64,000 bases of DNA from Wolfiporia cocos (Eukaryota; Basidiomycota; Agaricomycetes; Polyporales; Phaeolaceae). Position numbers and translations under genes: made by a program. The notes under the pieces were generated by a model, which saw only the letters and a list, made by a program, of their open reading frames with translations, had not been told where the DNA came from and did no database searches. Location: positions 2,294,001 through 2,358,000 of the forward strand of contig JACCLO010000013.1 in assembly GCA_029448655.1 (NCBI GenBank), in the 5' to 3' direction. Below are positions 59,289 to 64,000 of this stretch, piece by piece (position 1 is the first letter of the stretch; every line of letters begins with the position of its first letter).

Positions 59289-60444
59289 GCGGTAGTCTTG
59301 ACCAGTGGGGAGACTGGTTTGGGCAAAGGAGTAGGTGTGGTTGGGGGAGGTGTGGTGGTCATCTTTGAGAAAAGGGGGATGATGGTGGGTGGAGTATTGG
59401 GGATGGGTGGGTGTTGCTAAGTGGGGTGGAGTGTGTCTGGTGGCGGGGTCTTGATAGTGTTGTTGGTGTTGTAATGGTTGTGGAAGAGGACAATTTCGGC
59501 TGTGGTGCTGAATGTCCAGTATTGGGAGTCTAAGGATTCCGCTTCGGAAGGTGGTTGGGTGTTGTCAGAGTCGACGGAAGGGTTAGGGGAGGTGGGTCAT
59601 GATGCGTCAGGCACTGGGGTGGTAGCTCAAGGGGTGGGTGTGGGAGTGTGGGATGGAGTGTGAGTGTGGTTGGGTACCCAGAATAGAGAGGGTGTTGGTT
59701 TGGTGTGAGTGGAGGTTTTGTGTGGTAGGAAGCAACGAGTGGAAAGTGTCTTGATTAAAGGTGTAGTGGCATGAGGATAGGGTGTGGTCACGGTCACATG
59801 GGGTGCAATGGTGTGGTGTTGTGGTGTCAGAGGTGGTGTGAGAATGGGTTGGGGTAGAGGGTTGGGTAAAGAAGATGCTAATAGGGCATTGAGATGTTTG
59901 GCAAGAGAGTGAATATCATCTCATAAGGTGAGGAGGGTAGGAGTTTCAGTATGAGCTAATTCATCAGCTCCGTGTTTGATAGCGGTAAGGAGGTAGAGAT
60001 ATGGGTCTTCCAAAGAGGTAGGGCATAGGTGGTTTTGGGTGTGTCATTGGCACAATGAATGCTTTGAGCCATGTTGAAAAGAAGGCTGAAGGCAAAAGTG
60101 GTGGATGTGGTAGTCATAGATGTGGTGTGGCACACAGAGTGGAACATGGTAGAGTGTGTCTGGTAGTATGGATGAGGTGAATGGGTGGGGAGATGTGGGC
60201 GTCTAAGTGAGGTGGTGGTGGTTCAATGGTTGATTAGAGAGATATGATGAAGGAGTGTTGCAATGGTTCATTGCAGCAATAATGCTTCCACAGAGCTCCG
60301 CATTTGTTTCCACAAACAAAGAATCTTCGCAGTGACCACATATCATAGCTTCACCTCGAGAAATGGGCTTAGTGAATGTTCCTCTTAGCCTCTGTGTCAA
60401 ATAATCCAGCTGGTCAACATGGAGTGAGTCATAAATTGTGGTTA
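59289..60444. other. G/T-rich repeat-like region, possible old gag-like coding on minus
   Basis: It continues the G/T-rich stretch of 58140-58590 across the MITE. Minus frames are Thr/Pro/His/Ser-rich, and 60203-60400 has a short GHCEDSLFVETNAELC stretch. No family was recognised. Confidence 0.35.
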
Positions 60445-60779
60445 CAGCTATTTCGAAAATTCATAACATGCCATATTTTTCTCGATCGTGTCAACAAATA
60501 AGGAGGCTACTATTTAGGGTATGTTACTAGAGCATCAACACCACATGAGATACCAGCTATACTTGTTCTGTACTCACTGACTCTGCTGCTCAATAAAGCC
60601 TGCTGATGGTCCTGCTTCTATCATTTCTGATGCACTTGAGGACTATGACAACAGGGATGTGCCACTGCTCAGGTGCAAAGCACTGTGATGCGCACCAGCC
60701 ACATACTGAAAATGGCAGTTCCCTTATTGGTTGACACAATTGAGAAACCATGTTGTGTCATGAATTTCCGAAATAGCTG
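60445..60779. mobile_element. Tc1/mariner-like MITE, 335 bp
   Basis: Inverted ends CAGCTATTTCGAAAATTCAT and ATGAATTTCCGAAATAGCTG, with TA on each side (60443-60444 and 60780-60781). The TA target and short TIRs suit Tc1/mariner. No coding frame. Confidence 0.75.
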
Positions 60780-61222
60780 TAATGTATGGTGTCCACTTTG
60801 TACACTTTGTACAAAAAACCAGTTAAATCGCGCGAGGTGTTAAATCATGACATCTTTGGGCATCTAGTTTATGGTTAAGTGCTGATGAAGCACTGTGCAT
60901 TGTGATATAATATATCCTGGAATATCCCTCTTCCTAATGCTGTGATGTACTAGTGATACAATGTAGCTGATTTTGTGAATGATTATTTTTGGCGTAAGTC
61001 ATTACACTCGATCCCTCCCATTGCCACCAAATTTTCCTTTGCAGAATGCCTGCCAACAAATTTTGCATAGCACCAGCACCAACAAAAACAAAAGGTGATG
61101 GCCAGCTTACATTGTTCAACTACAGCTACAGACAGTAGGCTACAATAATAATATATGTAAGGGTCCATAATCTAGCACAATGTAAAAAGTGAATAGATAT
61201 AGACTCCCTGTCACACTGCCCT
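60780..61222. other. 3' flank of the next gene, nothing recognised
   Basis: AT-rich sequence with short frames only. Confidence 0.35.
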
Positions 61223-62883
61223 TCAGAATTTGAACGTCAAGTCGGCCCCACCAAAGCGTGCCCATGGGTTTTGAACACAGGCATAACCTCGTGGCAGCCT
61301 TCCTGGATTGATGTAGCTAGCATTGACTGCACTGTTATCACTACCAGATGCAGCGGAGCCCTGCGGACCAACAGGGACTTGGGGTTCCTCGCTAGTCAGG
61401 TCAATCAAATTAGGTGTAGGGTTTGCGGTTTCGACAACTGGCTGCCCCAGTAAATATACTTGTTCATTATACTGGACTGGCGCATCGACGTCTATAGCCA
61501 CAATTTTAGTGGTGTCTGCGGCTGCTTCAGTCACCGCTGCCGCCATTTCCACATCGTCACCACCATCTGGTTCTGCTGAGAATGGTTACCGATACAGAAT
61601 TTTTGTAAGCAATAGCATTCACATACCCTCGTCTATGATCACTTTGCGGATCTTTCTTGAGCGACGTACAGGTGAAGGGCTCCGTGAGCGCAGCCCATTC
61701 TCAATGAATTTATCAATCTCATTGTCTTCTGACACAAGTGGTATCTGGTCCAGGGGTCGCTTTGAACCAATGGCTAGCTGCTAGTGAACAAAGGATCAGC
61801 GCTATATAGGAGCAGATGCTTACAGCTGACTTGCTTTCCCTTGCTAACTCCCGTAGCAGCAGGACTATCTGTGAGGAGCTTGAGATAAGTCTCAGGCTCA
61901 ATAGTTGATCGTGTCACTAATTCCATGCAGCTGTCAGTGAGGGGCAATCTATGTAGGTATTAGAAATACTTACCGATGTAGATGTACAGCTCCGCCCAGC
62001 TGGCTGTTGGGCATGCCATTATACCATGATAATCGTTCGCTCTTGGGCGAGACACCTTCAAGATCTCAAAGCATCTGTTAACCCTTGCCAGAGCTACATA
62101 AGGTAGCTGCAACTTCGAGATACCCATATTGTCATCGGCATCTATCGCCATGATCCAGGGGTGATCATGGGCAAGAAACTCAAAAAGAAGTGGCAGCTGA
62201 GTATGGAAGAAATGATGCATGCGTGCAGGACCCCGGCTTCACTTGACCATCAAGCCATCCTCAGCCAATGCTACAAGGCCGTATTGGCTGCACTTAACCC
62301 AAATGTGTGGACTCGGTATCTTGGCATCGAGTAGGTGGCTGTCAGACTATTTCATAGAGTAAGTCAATGTACCTATCAGTCATAAAATACATACTGTATC
62401 ATCATCAGGACCACAGGTCCACACCCTTACTGCATTGAGCTTGAACCATCCGGAGGGCGATCTTTTGCTGCCTGTGGTGCTCGAAATGGGGGGCCATTGT
62501 TGGAGAGTTGATTGGGCACCTTCTTTGTCTGTATGCAGCAGACCCTCTGTCTTCCCGGTGAAGCACTGGGATGTTAATACACTGACCCTGTTCCCTTTTC
62601 CGACCACAGCAGCCCCACAAGAAGCTCGGAAGGTAGCCATGGATTCAGTGTGTGCTTTCTCTCATAGGCCAGCCAAGCTGGCCTTACTCTTCTTCTCCTT
62701 GACTAGCTGCATAACCAACATTGTAAAATCTTTGGCAGCAGGCTGGAAGAAGTCCACCATAAGGCCAATGTCGTCCAAGATTGCAACACTTACCAGTGGT
62801 GAGTGCAGCTGTTCTGCCTCATCCTCTGAGCTGTCACCAATTTGATGCTGTGAGCTGTTGGCTGTGGAGGCTCCACACACCAT
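61223..62883 (-). CDS. Spliced gene of unknown function with a basic, NLS-like segment
   Basis: Several exons are readable on the minus strand. The last (61223 to about 61575) ends ADLTFKF at its stop. A clean intron precedes it (GTATGT..CTCAG, about 61576-61624), joining VIIDE to AEPDGGDDVEMAA in phase. Another (GTAAGC..CAGCTAG) joins KGKQVS to IGSKRPLDQIPLV. The segment SRSPSPVRRSRKIRK looks like a nuclear localisation signal. Further upstream are exons with YVALARVNRCFEILKV (61960-62220), VKCSQYGLVALAEDG (about 62250-62330) and a stretch from about 62400 to 62883. Not all junctions join in frame: one near 61970 is off by one base. No domain is recognised. It lies between a MITE and the repeat-rich window end; it could be a host gene or one carried by a transposon. 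Confidence 0.5.
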
Positions 62884-64000
62884 ACATTCTGCCCGAGCTG
62901 TGGGAGGTCAGATACAAGCAGTCAAAGTCCAAAAGTTGTGCTTTCCTCACGTTGATTACTAAGCATAGACACTCATGCTGAGATCTGCACACAAACACCA
63001 ACCATAATGCACACTTTAGTACCTATGTGGCTCCCCACTCAATATTATGCAGTGTGCCTTGAGCTACGCAGGTGTTCACAGCCGACCTGCACACACACTG
63101 GAAAGCCAGTACATCTTTCTCCAATTTGTCATGTGGGAGGACATGAGCTGGGGGTGTTGGGATGGTGATGGTCATAACTGGTTCTATGACAAACATCAGT
63201 GTATGCTCATTAATCTCCCTTTGACTGACCATGTCCACTCACTGGTAATTTAGTAATTGTGTTTGAGAACGGCAAATACAGCTTCCTGGGTTAGCACTTG
63301 TGCATGGATGGCCCCCATGTTGTGGCTGAAAGAATTCATGCTCGCATCGCCTGCTGCCTGTCAGGATTTAAGAACCAATTATAACACACATCCCAAACGG
63401 TTCCCAAAAACCAGTCATAATAAATCCCAAACCAATCCACATCTCAAATGGTTCAATCCAATAACTACCCAGTCCTATCTGAACCCTCTAACAAAATCCA
63501 TAAAGCAATAACACCGTAAATCACAGCAGCATTAAAGATAAAACCAATAAATCCCATTATCACAGAAGACCCAGAAGACGCTCCAATAAGCTCCACAAAG
63601 AACCCCAAGAAGTATTCTAATAACCCCAGAAATACAAGGCTACCATAAGGCGACATTCAGACATAAGGTTTAACAAGCTCCTGATCTACCAGAGATGTAT
63701 TTGGTCAAAAGCCTCACAGAAACTAAGTTCGCTTCTTTCGTTAGTTTATACTTCACAGAAGCATTCCTGAGAATATCAGAACCACCTATACATTCCAGGA
63801 AGCACTCATACAACTTTAACTCAATCACAATTATACACATGGTTACCACACATTGCAGATCCCCAGCCATATCACACATGTTACAACCCACAGAAACCCT
63901 TAACAAGGGTCTAACGAGGTCTATTAACCCTAGTCCACTACCCAGACACCGCTAAACCATTACAGGTATGCAAGACGGTACACACACAGACTCATGTATA
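62884..64000. other. Window end, no recognised gene
   Basis: Short frames exist on both strands. 63465-63656 minus would encode a hydrophobic 63-residue peptide (IMGFIGFIFNAAVIYGVIAL), without other support. The last 600 bp are A/C-rich. Confidence 0.35.

Noticed and set aside
1..64000. CRISPR arrays or bacterial operons
   Set aside because: The repeats are transposon ends or simple sequence, the genes have spliceosomal introns, and no regularly spaced repeats with unique spacers were seen.

Overview
The window looks like nuclear DNA of a mushroom-forming basidiomycete (Agaricomycete). The grounds are genes split by short introns of about 45-65 nt with GT..AG ends, NACHT-WD40 NOD-like receptors, Crinkler-type (CRN) proteins with a mushroom-style P-loop domain, a Ubc13 gene in six exons, and many eukaryotic transposons. 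No species is assigned.

Layout. 1-6.5 kb holds housekeeping-type genes: a complete Ubc13 ubiquitin-conjugating enzyme, a broken N-terminal piece of the GPI-anchor enzyme GPI13/PIG-O, and a multi-spanning membrane protein. 6.6-18.5 kb holds two NOD-like receptor genes on the minus strand: a decayed one without its NTPase core (7.9-11.6 kb) and a nearly complete one (13.9-18.5 kb). A foldback transposon with tRNA-like arms lies between them. 20-30 kb is a nest of transposons: a CACTA-like element of about 6.8 kb filled with later insertions, then a hAT-like element carrying three more. 31.6-34.1 kb is an MFS sugar transporter.

36.5-57.8 kb is dominated by a CRN locus in several copies. The left copy (37.9-42.6 kb, minus) and right copy (54.1-57.5 kb, plus) form an inverted duplication. 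The left copy carries a hAT element and two solo LTRs; the right copy keeps the matching empty sites. A third CRN relic lies at 45.5 kb beside a PIF/Harbinger-type transposon. Solo LTRs fill 47.4-50.5 kb, and a GC-rich conserved-looking gene lies at 51.4-52.2 kb.

57.8-64 kb is repeat-rich, with two MITEs and one spliced gene of unknown function (61.2-62.9 kb).

The NLR and CRN genes both belong to families linked to immunity, conflict or effector roles. Here they sit among dense mobile elements, and most copies are damaged. Most insertions have exact target-site duplications, so their relative order can be read.
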